NCBI GenBank assembly: GCA_024449915.1 | Contig: JAMZAV010003235.1 | Span: 1 to 64,000, forward strand | Source: Sweltsa coloradensis | Taxonomy: Eukaryota > Arthropoda > Insecta > Plecoptera > Chloroperlidae | Direction of reading: 5' to 3' | DNA: 64,000 nt | In this document: positions 34,392 through 44,977 of the stretch, piece after piece | Numbering within the stretch: position 1 is the first letter of the stretch | Layout: every line of letters starts with the position of its first letter | Translations under genes and position numbers: made by a program | Notes under the pieces: generated by a model | Databases searched by the model: none | Told to the model about the DNA's origin: nothing | What the model saw: the letters and a program-made list of their open reading frames with translations, nothing else

Positions 34392-35760
34392 ACGTGCTCC
34401 TGTTAGACGACATCTCTTGAAAATTAATTTTTAAATGTTGTTTATGTTCCTCGAATGTCCCAGAGGTCACTAGAAGGTCATCGACATACGGCTTGGTAAA
34501 CTCTTTAACCTCATCTCCCAATACAATATCCATTGCTCTTGTGAAAGCTCCCACTGATGTACTTAATCCAAACGGTAACACTTTAAATTGGTATGTTCTT
34601 TGATTGTACTTAAATGCTGTATATTTTTTACTCTCTGGGGTTAAGCCTATCTGCCAGAACGATGCCGTTAAATCAATTGTTGAAAGGAAATTAATATTGT
34701 TAAGTTGTTGTAGTAGTTCTTCAGGGAGATGTGGACACTCTCTATCCGGCACTAAGTTGGCGTTGCATTGTCTGGCATCTAAACATAATCTTACTGTGTT
34801 ATCTTTTTTTATTACTACTACTAATGGATTTACATATGGACTGTTAGCTCTTTCTATAATATTCCATGACATCATCTTATTCAATTGTTCTTCCACGGCG
34901 TGACGATAAGCGAAAGGTACTGGATATGTTTTCTCAAAGAAATGTGATTCCTTGATAACGTTTATCTTATGTGTATAGCAATTAATTAGTCCGGGTCGCT
35001 CTGAAAATACGTCTTTATACTCTATTAGCAAATCAATAAGCTCTTCCTTTTGTTGTTCAGTCAATAAATCTTGATTGTTGATAGTGTCACGGATCTCCGT
35101 CTCGCTTACTTGGTCCTCGTCTCTCTCTTCATCTCTCTCTGGCTCCTCCCTCTCCCTCTCTATTATGTGCACTCTGAAATCTCTTTCTTGTTCCGCAGCA
35201 TCGTCTTCTTTTGTTGAACCCACAACCCCTATTGCTTCACTCATAGAAGGACGTTGCATCGTTACTAGCGACGGATGAATTACATGATTATCGATATTTA
35301 TTTCGCCAGACTTAAAACATATTTTTACTTTGTTGCTATAGAGCCAATCGACACCCAATATTAAATTACGAATAAGACCACTAACTACTAGACAAACGAC
35401 ATCAGACAACAAACTATCAATACAAATAGTGACAAAAACTTGTGTGACAACTTTCTTACTCTTTTTACCAGTCGCCCCTACGACAGTCACCCCTCCTACT
35501 ACAGGCAAGGTTGTTAACACAATCTTTTTCGCAACTAATTCTTGAAAGAAACTTTCTGACATGCAAGTTGTCTCACTCCCACTATCCAACAATGCCGTGG
35601 TTACAACTCCTTCCACCCCGACTACACATTCCGGACATGGCGGGTAGTTGCTTTCTTTATGTTTGTCAGCTTCGTCTTCTGCTAGTAGTTCTTCGAATGG
35701 TTTACAAAATACTGTATTTACACAGCGCTGTTCATTGTTAGTCGGTTTTGTCTCGCGCTT
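34357..35760 (-). CDS. pol: Gypsy Pol, N-terminal part: protease and reverse transcriptase
   Basis: The open frame runs from inside the gag end (near 35,750) and has no obvious ATG; the 419-codon stretch from 35,616 holds the domains. A retroviral-type aspartic protease starts with LLDSGSETT, catalytic Asp at residue 11 of that stretch, and has a later LILGVDWL. The RT follows with TIDLTASFWQI, LPFGLSTSVGAF and the catalytic YVDD at about 377-380. Pol lies in the -1 frame relative to gag, consistent with -1 frameshifting as in many Gypsy elements; I did not identify a canonical slippery heptamer. After HLKINF a single-base indel shifts the frame, and the true continuation is the neighbouring 672-codon frame. 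The element as assembled therefore cannot make full Pol. Confidence 0.9.
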   Translation of the reverse strand, partial: KRETKPTNNEQRCVNTVFCKPFEELLAEDEADKHKESNYPPCPECVVGVEGVVTTALLDSGSETTCMSESFFQELVAKKIVLTTLPVVGGVTVVGATGKKSKKVVTQVFVTICIDSLLSDVVCLVVSGLIRNLILGVDWLYSNKVKICFKSGEINIDNHVIHPSLVTMQRPSMSEAIGVVGSTKEDDAAEQERDFRVHIIEREREEPERDEERDEDQVSETEIRDTINNQDLLTEQQKEELIDLLIEYKDVFSERPGLINCYTHKINVIKESHFFEKTYPVPFAYRHAVEEQLNKMMSWNIIERANSPYVNPLVVVIKKDNTVRLCLDARQCNANLVPDRECPHLPEELLQQLNNINFLSTIDLTASFWQIGLTPESKKYTAFKYNQRTYQFKVLPFGLSTSVGAFTRAMDIVLGDEVKEFTKPYVDDLLVTSGTFEEHKQHLKINFQEMSSNRSTFELWQIKIRTR

Positions 35761-37769
35761 CAGACAGACTGTCTGGCGTTTTCCGGCTGATTATTCTGTC
35801 CTGGCACCTGCTCGCGTCCTACCGACCCTGCGTGTATCTCAACAGCATTCATCTGCACCCGACGTTCATTATTGTCAGTGTAGACTGGTTGCTCCGTGCG
35901 ATACCCTTCATTACTGCGATTTTGATTGTTATTATAATTATTATGTGATTCCCCTGGTCTGCGCTCTTCTCCCCCATTGTAGTTATTCCGTGAATAACCG
36001 TTTCCACTTCCTCTGTTAGTTGGTTGATTCTCGTTTCGGTTACCCCTGCCTCCCGCATACTCACGGTTATTTCGAGGGTATCCCTGATTGTTGTGATTAC
36101 CTCCATTGTTATATCCAACATGGTTTTGAGCTTTCGGCTCAGGCTTCATAACACATCGCGCGCGTGCACCTTCGAGATCTCTAAGGGTTTCCAGTATATC
36201 GTTTAATCTGTTACCGGCCCGTACTAACACAACCTTCAACTCTTCACCGAAATGAGTTCGCAATAATCTTACCATGGATAGCTCCGGCATCGGATATTCT
36301 AGCTGTCGTGACCGAGTAATTAGACGATTACAATATTCCGACATACTTCCAAAAGACCAGTTATGTTTTCCTGATTGGATGTGCGTAATTATTTTGCTTT
36401 GTTGTTCTTCCCCCCAATATTTGTCAATGATTGCCGCTTTGAACTCCGGATAATTTGCAAATTCTTTATCTCTCGTCCAACTGCGTACTTCACCTCCACA
36501 ACATTGTATTGCTAATGTTAGTCTTGACCTCCCCCCTACGTTGTATATGTTAAACCTTTGTTCTAGGATTCTGAAGAAGTCCACTGGATGCGTTCCATAA
36601 TAGTCATTGTTGAATATTATTCCATCGTTAGCTAAGTTTTCCTTCGCAAGCTTTTCTTGTTTTAGTGCTATCTTCGCTGCCTGATGTTCCCTATTTAATT
36701 GATGGTCACAATTATTCACAGGTAAGGATTTCCTCAACTCTTCCAACACATTTGTTTTTATGTCATTTATTTCCCCTGGTCTGCGCTCTTCTATTGTTTG
36801 TTCCATCTGTCTCCCTTTTTCAGTGATTTCATTTAATTTTACATCGTATGCGTTCACCTGTTCCTTCAACTCTTGAGCTACTGAAGCTATCTTCGATTTA
36901 TTTTCTCGAGTGTCCGTTTGAACCTCAATTACTCTCTCAGTGATGGCATCAAGTCTTTGTGTTTTTTCCTGGTTTTGATTATCGGATTTTCTTTCCAACT
37001 TATCTATTCTATCATTGACTATTGGTACTCTTTTGCAAAAATTATCTTCGACCATCTTTATCTGTTTTTCTACCTCTTGACGTTGCTTTTCTACCTCTTG
37101 TTTGTAGGTTTGTGCCTCTTGCTTTTGTTTATTGACATCTTTTTCTAGAGTTGCCATCTTTTCAACAACTATTTTTGCTTCCTTCTCGATTCGGTTAACC
37201 AACGCCTGCACATGGTCCTCCAACTTATTTGCTTGTTTATCTAATTTGACTCCCAACTCTATCGTTGCTGTTGTTTGGTTAATAGCTTGGTTGTCTATCC
37301 GGTCTAATTTATTCCCGAGTTTCTCTTCCTGATTTGCCATCATTTCCTGGTTAGCTGCCTGATTTGCCATCATTGCTGCCTGATTGGCTGCCATATTATG
37401 CAACAATTGCATTATGTTTGGTTGTTCCGGGTAGACTGGTTCGGAACCTGCTTCGCTCCCTTCTGGTGACTCAGGTGTATCGTTTTGATTCGCTGCTGTT
37501 TCTTCTGGTAATGGCAACGTATCCTCATACCCGGTCAGCAGTTGCGTACGCATCTCCGGCTCTTCAGTCACTACCCCTCCTACCCCTCCTATCGCAGCGC
37601 CAACTTTCTCAGCTATAACGCCTCCCTCTGCCTGTTCGGTTCCAGACTCGTTGAATTCCATGTTATTTCCCTCCGGTTCGTGCTCAACTACTTCTTCCTT
37701 ATCTCCCATAGTGAATGACATGTTGACAGACATCAGTTCAAACGAAACACAAAAACATAAAACGATCAA
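35760..37769 (-). CDS. gag: Gypsy Gag with long coiled coil and Asn/Gly/Arg-rich tail
   Basis: 669 codons in one intact frame, 97 bp after the 5' LTR. The first Met (37,769) precedes a hydrophobic stretch; Met21 (MGDKEEVVEHEPEG) may be the real start. After an acidic, Pro-rich N-terminus comes a long coiled coil (roughly residues 130-340) made of NQ-rich and KQxxEVEKQ heptads. A capsid-like helical region follows (roughly 395-560: DFFRILEQRF, then YCNRLITRSRQL), the kind of retrotransposon Gag core that assembles particles. The tail is rich in NNxGG and RGG-like repeats instead of CCHC zinc knuckles, so RNA binding is probably through this basic tail. It ends just before the pol overlap. Confidence 0.88.
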   Translation of the reverse strand: MIVLCFCVSFELMSVNMSFTMGDKEEVVEHEPEGNNMEFNESGTEQAEGGVIAEKVGAAIGGVGGVVTEEPEMRTQLLTGYEDTLPLPEETAANQNDTPESPEGSEAGSEPVYPEQPNIMQLLHNMAANQAAMMANQAANQEMMANQEEKLGNKLDRIDNQAINQTTATIELGVKLDKQANKLEDHVQALVNRIEKEAKIVVEKMATLEKDVNKQKQEAQTYKQEVEKQRQEVEKQIKMVEDNFCKRVPIVNDRIDKLERKSDNQNQEKTQRLDAITERVIEVQTDTRENKSKIASVAQELKEQVNAYDVKLNEITEKGRQMEQTIEERRPGEINDIKTNVLEELRKSLPVNNCDHQLNREHQAAKIALKQEKLAKENLANDGIIFNNDYYGTHPVDFFRILEQRFNIYNVGGRSRLTLAIQCCGGEVRSWTRDKEFANYPEFKAAIIDKYWGEEQQSKIITHIQSGKHNWSFGSMSEYCNRLITRSRQLEYPMPELSMVRLLRTHFGEELKVVLVRAGNRLNDILETLRDLEGARARCVMKPEPKAQNHVGYNNGGNHNNQGYPRNNREYAGGRGNRNENQPTNRGSGNGYSRNNYNGGEERRPGESHNNYNNNQNRSNEGYRTEQPVYTDNNERRVQMNAVEIHAGSVGREQVPGQNNQPENARQSV

Positions 37770-37842
37770 AATTTAAAATTCAAACAACAACTATTTCAAA
37801 ATCTTGGACAAGCTCTAATCTCGGTCGACGGTAATTAATCGT

Positions 37843-37863
37843 GCCCCATACGTTGATGCGCCA
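37843..37863 (-). promoter_or_regulatory. Primer-binding site of the Gypsy element
   Basis: The minus strand reads TGGCGCATCAACGTATGGGG two bases after the 5' LTR end TTCACA. Position and the initial TGG fit a tRNA primer-binding site. Confidence 0.65.
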
Positions 37864-37865
37864 AA

Positions 37866-39507
37866 TGTGAAGTTACTACTCCTTCCCCACTTAATTTATA
37901 CAACAATTACCATAAATTAATTAGAGCAATTAATTATCTAAAAATGCAAATCTTGAATCAAAATCACAACAATAGCCAAAATCAACATAAATCAATCAAC
38001 ACAAACCTGTTTCTACTGCGCCCTGCCCTCAGCTTGTCAGTCGGTCTCTCACGAGATGTCCAAAGTAGAATAATCAAACTAAACGAACTTACAGGCCTAG
38101 TGAATAGGATCAGTGGTTTTGCTAGCTACTCAAATCATTCAACGTCAATCAATATCCATTGATAGTTGTGGTATATTGTAAAATGTAAAGGATACACATT
38201 ACACGTTCATAAAGAACTCACACGTTACCACAGGTTGTTTAAACAGGCTTTACCTACCTATTCAGATCTGAGTTGCTTAATTACCCCTGTGGGTATTCTT
38301 TCGTAATTAATTAATAAAAAACATAAAAACCCCTCAAAATATTACTTTCTAATTAATCTTGCCAAAACAATTAGCGGCAATTACCATAAGTGTTAGTACT
38401 CATCTTTCATTAATAATCCAATTTGTCAGGCGTGACTGTCCGTGTTTTACGTTGACACTCGATGTGGGAAAATCGTCGTCTTGAGGTGGAACGAAAATCA
38501 GGAATTCACTTATCAATTAATGTGTAACACCATCAAGTTGCACATTAATTAGAATTAACTAGAAGATCAAACACGTGTGGGGGGGGGCTCTTCTCTGTCG
38601 GCCACGTTTGCTGGACCTCTCCTGCCTCTTGGGACACGCCCATGTTGCCCTCTGGTACCATCACTTATGTCTCGATATGTTGCCGATTAGAATGTCCGTG
38701 TTATCGCGATTTATTAACGTTTTTGACTTAGCGGAACCATGTCACGCTTTCGTCCTAATTAACTTGTATCGAATTACATCCGTGTGATTGGCACTCACTT
38801 CCCCCGATAAGTGGACTCTCAGATTAGCCGGACGATCCGCGACGTTATTGCTTGGTGAGAATCCAATGACTGCCGTGTTTTTGGGTCCTCTCTCGCGATT
38901 TCAAAACACCTACCGTCGGGTCACTAAGAAGATCAACCCTTTCAAACTGGTTCTCGGTTGCATTTTAGTCTTCACCCATTTGGTTTTGAGTCAGCTGTGA
39001 CTTCTCTTAGATTTGTCACACTTTCTTCTAGAACGTTTGATGCGTCGAAGTCCTGCATCAACCCCTGAGGCACGTTTTCCTTCTGGATGGTTCTTCCACT
39101 TATCTCAGTCGCTGAGGCGTCCCTAATCCCGATGATAAACTGGTACTTTTCGCTATTTGGTTAATTGCTCTAAAGTGTTCGTACATTTCGTTATCAACTA
39201 CTCGTCATTTCACTTAACTTGCACGAGCACCTGTTTTGAGTTACTTCTCAAGTCTGTACGCCCTGTTTAGGCAAAGTTATTCACTTCATTGCTTCATATG
39301 CAAATACCACTAATTGCTGAGAATAATATTGTCATTTGATCATCCCGATATGATCCTTGTGGCCTATCACACCACCTTGGCTAGTTATTAGCCTCTTCAC
39401 ATCATTAATTACCAGAGTAATTAATTAAAACATATTAATTACATATTAATCAGCTTGATTAATCTTTAAATTTACATGATTAGATTGCAGGGGACAATTG
39501 TGCTACA
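37866..39507 (-). repeat. 5' LTR of the Gypsy element (B3)
   Basis: 1,642 bp, complete ends. Distinguishing differences from B2 include AAATCAATCAACACAAACC near 37,990, loss of a GGT near 38,415 and a shorter CATGTTGCCC near 38,640. Confidence 0.9.
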
Positions 39508-40000
39508 GAATAGCATATCTGACTGAGGGGTGGCCGAGATTTTCGCCAGTCGTTAGTGCGAATACAAGGGATTGAGTCCTCTCAAACTAAACACACTCTC
39601 TATCTCATTTTATTAAATGATTTTAACGACGATATTCAAAATTTAAAAAATTAAGAGAGACAGAAATAAACCTAATTCTGACTACAAATTTACTCGTTAT
39701 TAACTTACTGTCGAATTTACCACCTTGAAACCTGTTCAATGCCCGGAAGTGGTAAATCGAAAATATACAATGAAAAATAATGCTAGCTCAAATGTCGGTA
39801 GAACACAAAAATCTTTAATTAATAAAATTATATTAATTAATTAATTAATTATAGATTATAATTAATTAATTAATTTAAAAAGAGAACCTGAAAAACAAAC
39901 TTAATATTTAAGAGCAGGATAATATGGATCAATTCTACAATTACAAGAGTTGTAAATGAGTTTCCATTCAGATTATAATTTGAAAAATAACAAAAAAACA
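39508..40000. other. AT-rich flank with a SINE fragment
   Basis: Contains a piece of the SINE seen at 56,789 (CAGTCGTTAGTGCGAATAC, then GGGATTGAGTCCTCT, about 39,520-39,590), followed by AT-rich DNA with TTAATTAA runs at 39,816-39,877. No gene. Confidence 0.6.
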
Positions 40001-40484
40001 ATACAATTAATTAAACAACAATGTCTACCTGCCTGTGGATCCGATTCTTTTATAAAATCCTAATTACCCAGTAGGCTAATCCACCTGCCTATTACATTTC
40101 AGTTTTCCCTCCAAAATATTGAAACAAAAATATTTAAATGAAAGTTAAATGAATAAATAATGGTTTATTTGAGTACTCATCGTTTACTGCCTTGTCAGAA
40201 GACCGCGTGATCGACTCTCCTTGGTTCGGTTTCTTTAGGGGGGAGTGTCTGTCAGATAGCTTACAGCTGGTCCGGTTCGTAGGGAGATCACGTGGGTGCG
40301 CACGGCAGACGCGCAGTAAATCGCTCACAACAGTCTTAGGCACGCAGCTCTTTGGAAGATGCTCGGACGGTAATTTATACGTAGCGTGATTTTATGTTGC
40401 AGTTTTATATCACTTGCGCTGGTGACATTAGGCTAGCCACGGCACAGTTCGGTAACGTTGTTTAGTGCGCAATTGATGATTGAT
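40001..40484. repeat. Repeat E copy 2 (484 bp)
   Basis: Near-identical to 25,418-25,901 with the same length. Here both sides continue into non-LTR sequence, so this copy shows what E looked like before LTR elements landed next to copy 1. Confidence 0.85.
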
Positions 40485-40658
40485 AAATTGTAGAACAATT
40501 AGTAAAACGGGGACATTTCGCTTATCACAACCAAGTTCGGCTACGTTATGCGCAGTAGAAGGAACACTCGACGTTGTAGAATAATTAGCAAACCAATGAC
40601 ATTTAGCTGGTCGCAATAAAGTTCGGCTACGTTATGCGCAGTAGAAAGAACACTCGAA
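40485..40658. repeat. Tandem duplication of about 86 bp
   Basis: Two imperfect copies, each from TTGTAGAAYAATTAG to AACACTCGA, with the shared core GTTCGGCTACGTTATGCGCA. A third, more diverged core (AGTTCGGTAACGTTGTTTAG) lies at the end of repeat E. Confidence 0.8.
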
Positions 40659-41520
40659 TTACAATCAGATATAAAATGATATTAATGAATTTCACATCAT
40701 AACAAAATCACACACAAACCACTTCCTTCGAGGCTAAGGAAGCCTATAAAAACACTAAACCGACTCCATACTAAGAGTGGCAGGCTCGCGCCTCCGATCA
40801 AGTTACTTCTGCCCTGATGTTCCTCCGCAGGGTCCTTATATGCCCTTGCCCCCACTCCAAGTGTCGCGTGATACCCTCACCTTGCTTCCATTATTCCTAT
40901 GGACTTAAGTCGATCTCATCTCATGAAAACCCCTAACTATTGCAGTTTTAACATGGTTCATCCCTACCTTGAACAGTAGTGTTTCCCTGAATTGGAATCC
41001 ACTTTACTTAGCTACTAGAACCTTCATTGCCTCTGGAGATACGCCGAATTCTTCTACTTGGTCACGTAGGCCCTGGCGTCATGAGTCTGCCTAGCTTATC
41101 AGTGAAGCGGACTAATTCCGATGATATTTTTGGGCAATGCTATTCCATATGCCTACACTTTGGTTTGAAACTCTAATTACTCCCTTATTATTCGATGAAA
41201 TCACTCCAACTAAGCGGTAATCATCTTCATTACCCTGTGTTTACATATTGATCTACTTTACAGATCGAAAATCAGACATTATATGGCTTAATTGGCATAA
41301 TTAGCAATCATCCAGTTTTATGCTAATTATGGGCTTATATTCCTAACATTGATACATTGAATTGATTGTTTGTTCAATAATGAAGCATTATTGAACAAAA
41401 TATTTTTGATTTCATGAATATTAAAGATATTAATTAAATTAATTATTTAAATTTGCATATGGTGATATAAATATGGTTGATATATTATTGAAATATAGTG
41501 GGGAGGCTTAGATACTTGAC
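40659..41520. other. Non-coding AT-rich DNA with a perfect hairpin
   Basis: No ORF or repeat family recognised for most of this stretch. At 41,369-41,399 two 14-base arms (TTTGTTCAATAATG and its complement) flank a 3-base loop. Confidence 0.5.
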
Positions 41521-41890
41521 ATTACATTGCACAAGTCGGCGCACAATAGCCTATCCGGTTGGCGCGCCCTAGATCCTGATCATGTCGTTACTTGCTTCTT
41601 CACGGGTTTCAGAAATCTTTCTTGTTCTACGATAATCAACTTAACAAAACTGTTTCCCCGTCTGGGCCCGGGGTAGAATTGGACCACAGCATAGATCTGT
41701 TAATCGTAGAAGGCGAGGAAAGAGTTAAAGTCCATCTCACATTCATTAGCTAATACATGTTATACTCCCCGAAAGTAAAGGCGAGCTCTGGCGGTCGTCT
41801 TCGGGAACCTTGGCCCCTTTCCTTGACGACATCCCCGACGACGACGACAACGATGACAACACAACACCCAGCAGAATGTCGGGGAACCTT
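41521..41890 (+). repeat. LINE/S-type tail fragment and S repeat copy 4 (head only)
   Basis: At 41,540-41,590 a diverged tail (CACAATAGCCTATCCGG, GCGCCCTAG). From 41,658 an S head (GTCTGGGCCCGGGGTAG, TTAATCGTAGAAGGCG, ACTCCCCGAAAGTAAAGGCG) that breaks off after a GACGACGACGACAACG block. The CCCGTGGCTGG part and the tail are missing. Confidence 0.65.
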
Positions 41891-42410
41891 CAGAGAACAA
41901 TTTTCGCAACACTTTGGTCATCGCCTGACATTCTTAAAATGATTCCATAAAAATGTTTTTTTTCAAGAACAAAACCATTGCCGTTAAATTACATCCTACA
42001 TATTTCAGCCTATATTTTCAATGTTTAAATATTGTAGGTTTAAATCGCAACGGGTTTTGCTCAAAATGTTAACTACACAATAGAAACTTTAAACGAATGT
42101 ATGTTTAAAATTCCAATACAATCTGTTAAGCCGTTCTGGAGCAAAGTTACAGACAAAAACAGATCAAATGCCGTTTCAGATCAATTGTAGACTTCCGTAA
42201 CTGCGCTCCCTCGTCACATTTTTCACACGCTTTTTTAAAACATGTCTGTAAAATCGAATTATGCGTTTACATCAATTGTTCTTTTTTCCATTGTTGGTAT
42301 TTCCTAAAAAAATTCCATATTTAAACTAATATTATACGTTTATGACCATCTAAGCTTCACGCAAGCAGTGTATTCACTAATATTTACTCAGTTAAAACAC
42401 ATTTAGTTGA
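41891..42410. other. AT-rich non-coding DNA
   Basis: I see no ORF, tRNA or repeat family here. Confidence 0.4.
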
Positions 42411-42640
42411 GACAAATGAAGAACAAACTTTCTAAATTTCTCATTCAAAGTAATTTATTTGTCAAATAAACAATATTTCTTTTCAATTATTAACATCTCC
42501 ATAATTTTATTTTCTGTTTTAAACGTAGATAACAATATAATCATCAAACCAACCATTAGCTCATATTATTTAATTTCAATATCGCAGGCGGAGCAATATG
42601 ACCTAACCGGTTGAAGCGCCCGACGTTCTCACGTCGTCAT
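42411..42640 (+). repeat. Diverged LINE 3' tail
   Basis: ACAAACTTTCTAAATTTCTC followed by an AT-rich UTR, then GGAGCAATATGACCTAACCG and CTCACGTCGTC. It corresponds to the LINE 3' UTR and terminus, without coding sequence. Confidence 0.7.
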
Positions 42641-43949
42641 TATAAAGGTATATTTAATAAAATATTATCAGCCGAGCTTGGATTTTTTTGTTTATTTTTC
42701 GCACAACAGGCTACAAATTCCAGAATATGTTCTCAACACTATGACACATCTCCAGTATAAAGTAGGCCAAAATTAGTTCACCGGAAGTTAGTCAAAACAA
42801 AAGACTAACGCAAACTTGTGCCAAAAACCTAAAACACACTTAAATATCTGTATCTTTGGCATTTATGGGTTAGAGTCTTGAAATTGGTCATAAAAGTTGT
42901 GAATTAACATCATCTATTAGAATTTGCAAACAAAATATCAAAATATTGTATTTTTAGATTCGCAAATTAATAAAAGGTGTCAAAAATTACAGTAAAAAAT
43001 GATTTACCGCACTTTAGTTCAATTTTAAATGCATTTATTGTTAAAATACAAAAAAAATATTTGCATTGCTATTTAGCCTGATTTTTTGTTTAAAACATTG
43101 TCGCTGGTTGAACTCTGGAACGTGAACTTCATAGCATCGTTTTTATTATTACCGGAGTTTCGGTGCAGCTCCCGCGGCGCTAACCAGACATAAGGAAGTG
43201 TTATTTGCGGGATACCGATATAGGTAAATAGTGCATTTAATCGGAAATAGTTTACTTTAAGTCAATGCGGTTAGAGTAGAAATATTGAGGAAGGCTTACT
43301 TTTGAAGTATATAATATTTTCATTTGATAAAAATGGCACATATACCTTTATTATGGTATTACCGGTAATTAATAACAAAATGCGATCTTCCAATGTTTAA
43401 CGGAATGGTTCGTGAAACTTATCAAATCACTGAGACCACGATATCGTACATATCGAAATACCAAATACACCATTAAAAAGGTCTATGCATCTACTCCATG
43501 TTGCATCAAACCATATGCATCTAGCGTTATTGATTGTCATAATAGGCCAATATTAGTGAAGCACCGTAATTCATGGAATGTTCTATCATTTTATTTGCCG
43601 TAAATAATACTAAATATTTTTTTACAAGATGGCGGACGAAGATCAAAGTCTGAAATTTTTGTCGGTTTAAGGCATCAATGGTGGGGATATTGAGAAGAAA
43701 AATTATTTTTTTTCGTGAAAAACTTTAAAGAATAAAAAATAAAAACACAAAATTTCCAAGTTTTTTAATTTTGTATTTTGTTCTTTTGGTGCAATTTTTG
43801 GTTCATTTTCTAAAAATAATCCCCAACTTTTGAGAAATAAACCTTTTCTCATACCAGCATTAGGTAATGACATTATAAATAATGTTAAGTTGGTCAGTTC
43901 AAGGGCGCCGAAATCGTTGCGGTATGAAGTATGTTCGTTTTAAAAAACT
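42641..43949. other. AT-rich DNA without a recognised gene
   Basis: Short frames only. A CAAGATGGCGGACGAAG motif at about 43,627 resembles a YY1-type site, and GCTCCCGCGGCGCTAACC near 43,168 is locally GC-rich, but no exon can be supported. Confidence 0.4.
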
Positions 43950-44167
43950 CGACGTGAGAAACTAGGGCGCTTCAACCGGTTAGGTCATATTGCGCCGCCT
44001 GTGAATGAAAGGAAATGAGAAGAGTGAATGCAGGTATGTTTGATGATTAGATTGTTTTCTAAGTGTATAAATAACAAAATAAATTGATGATGAAGAAAGT
44101 AATAGCAAAATAAAAGTTATGTATGTAAATGAAAATAAAGAAAAGAAACAAATGTGTAAGATGTGAA

Positions 44168-44977
44168 TTAAATTTTGTTAAATAGATTACAATGGATGAG
44201 AAATTTAGAAAGTTTGTCGCCGTTATCATATGATAGAAGTTCTTCATATGATTGGGAGAGATCAAATTGCGTGCGCAATGCATCATATTTGGCACATTCT
44301 GCTAGCATATGATGCACGGTTAAAGGTACATCACATGTGTCACATATGGGAATAACCTTTTCTCTGGTTAAGAGATATCCGTGTGTTAGGCGTGTATGGC
44401 CTATACGAATTCTAGACAATACCACCTCTTCTCTACGTGAGAGTCGAGACGTAGGTGGACGAATTTTGTTAGTCAATGTGGGCATCACACTACGCAATTT
44501 GTTATTTTGCAACACATCCCAAGATGTTTGTCGCAAATCCAACAATCTTTGCTTGAATCCACTCTTGACATCTGGAACGGGAACTAGATTGAAATCAACG
44601 TCGCGACGCTGGGAAGCTTCCTTAGCAGCCCTATCAGCGTGTTCATTTCCCTCTATGCCCACGTGTCCAGGTATCCAGCAAAACTCTATTATATAACCCT
44701 TTGAGGTATGTTTTTCTAAATAGAATTGGATGTCTTGTACCAAATGATGACTTGAATACATGAGTTCTGTAGCTTGAAGTGAACTTAAACTATCTGAACA
44801 CAAAAGGTATTCTCCACAACGACAGCGTAGAATGTATTTAAGAGCTTCACGGATGGCGAATAACTCTGCAGTGAAAACTGAACACACGTCGCTTAGCCTG
44901 AAACGTTCTGTTAAGGTGGAGCAATAAAAAGCACTTCCAACCTTGTTGTCAATTTTGGAGCCATCTGTGAATACCAA
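44168..44977 (-). pseudogene. LINE RNase H domain and C-terminus
   Basis: 269 codons with an apparently intact RNase H fold: Asp5 (FTDGSKID), Glu38 (FTAELFAI), Asp62 (CSDSLSSL) and Asp115 (GNEHADRA), i.e. all four catalytic acids. The C-terminal part has Cys/His residues (CDTCDVPLTVHHMLAECAKY), like the tail of many such elements. RNase H would remove RNA from the RNA/DNA hybrid. It is separated from RT by at least two frame breaks (about 45,450 and 45,160-44,980), so this copy is dead. The same domain is the part amplified within the array at 1-14,107. Confidence 0.88.

Larger units (their letters stand above)
28795..39507 (-). mobile_element. Ty3/Gypsy LTR retrotransposon, nearly complete
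   Basis: A 10.7-kb minus-strand element. It comprises a 5' LTR (37,866-39,507), PBS, gag (37,769-35,760), pol (about 35,750-32,373), 1.9 kb of 3' non-coding DNA, PPT and 3' LTR (28,795-30,434). LTRs begin TGTAGCA and end TTCACA. The domain order protease-RT-RNase H-integrase is that of Ty3/Gypsy elements. One frameshift splits pol. No env-like ORF lies between pol and the 3' LTR. Target-site duplications cannot be read because the left flank is rearranged. Confidence 0.9.

Noticed and set aside
35700..35790. A -1 slippery site at the gag/pol overlap
   Set aside because: Pol is in the -1 frame, but I could not find a heptamer of the X XXY YYZ form in the correct frame.
43620..43650. CAAGATGGCGGACGAAG as the start of a host gene
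   Set aside because: Only a short YY1-like motif; no open frame follows on either strand.
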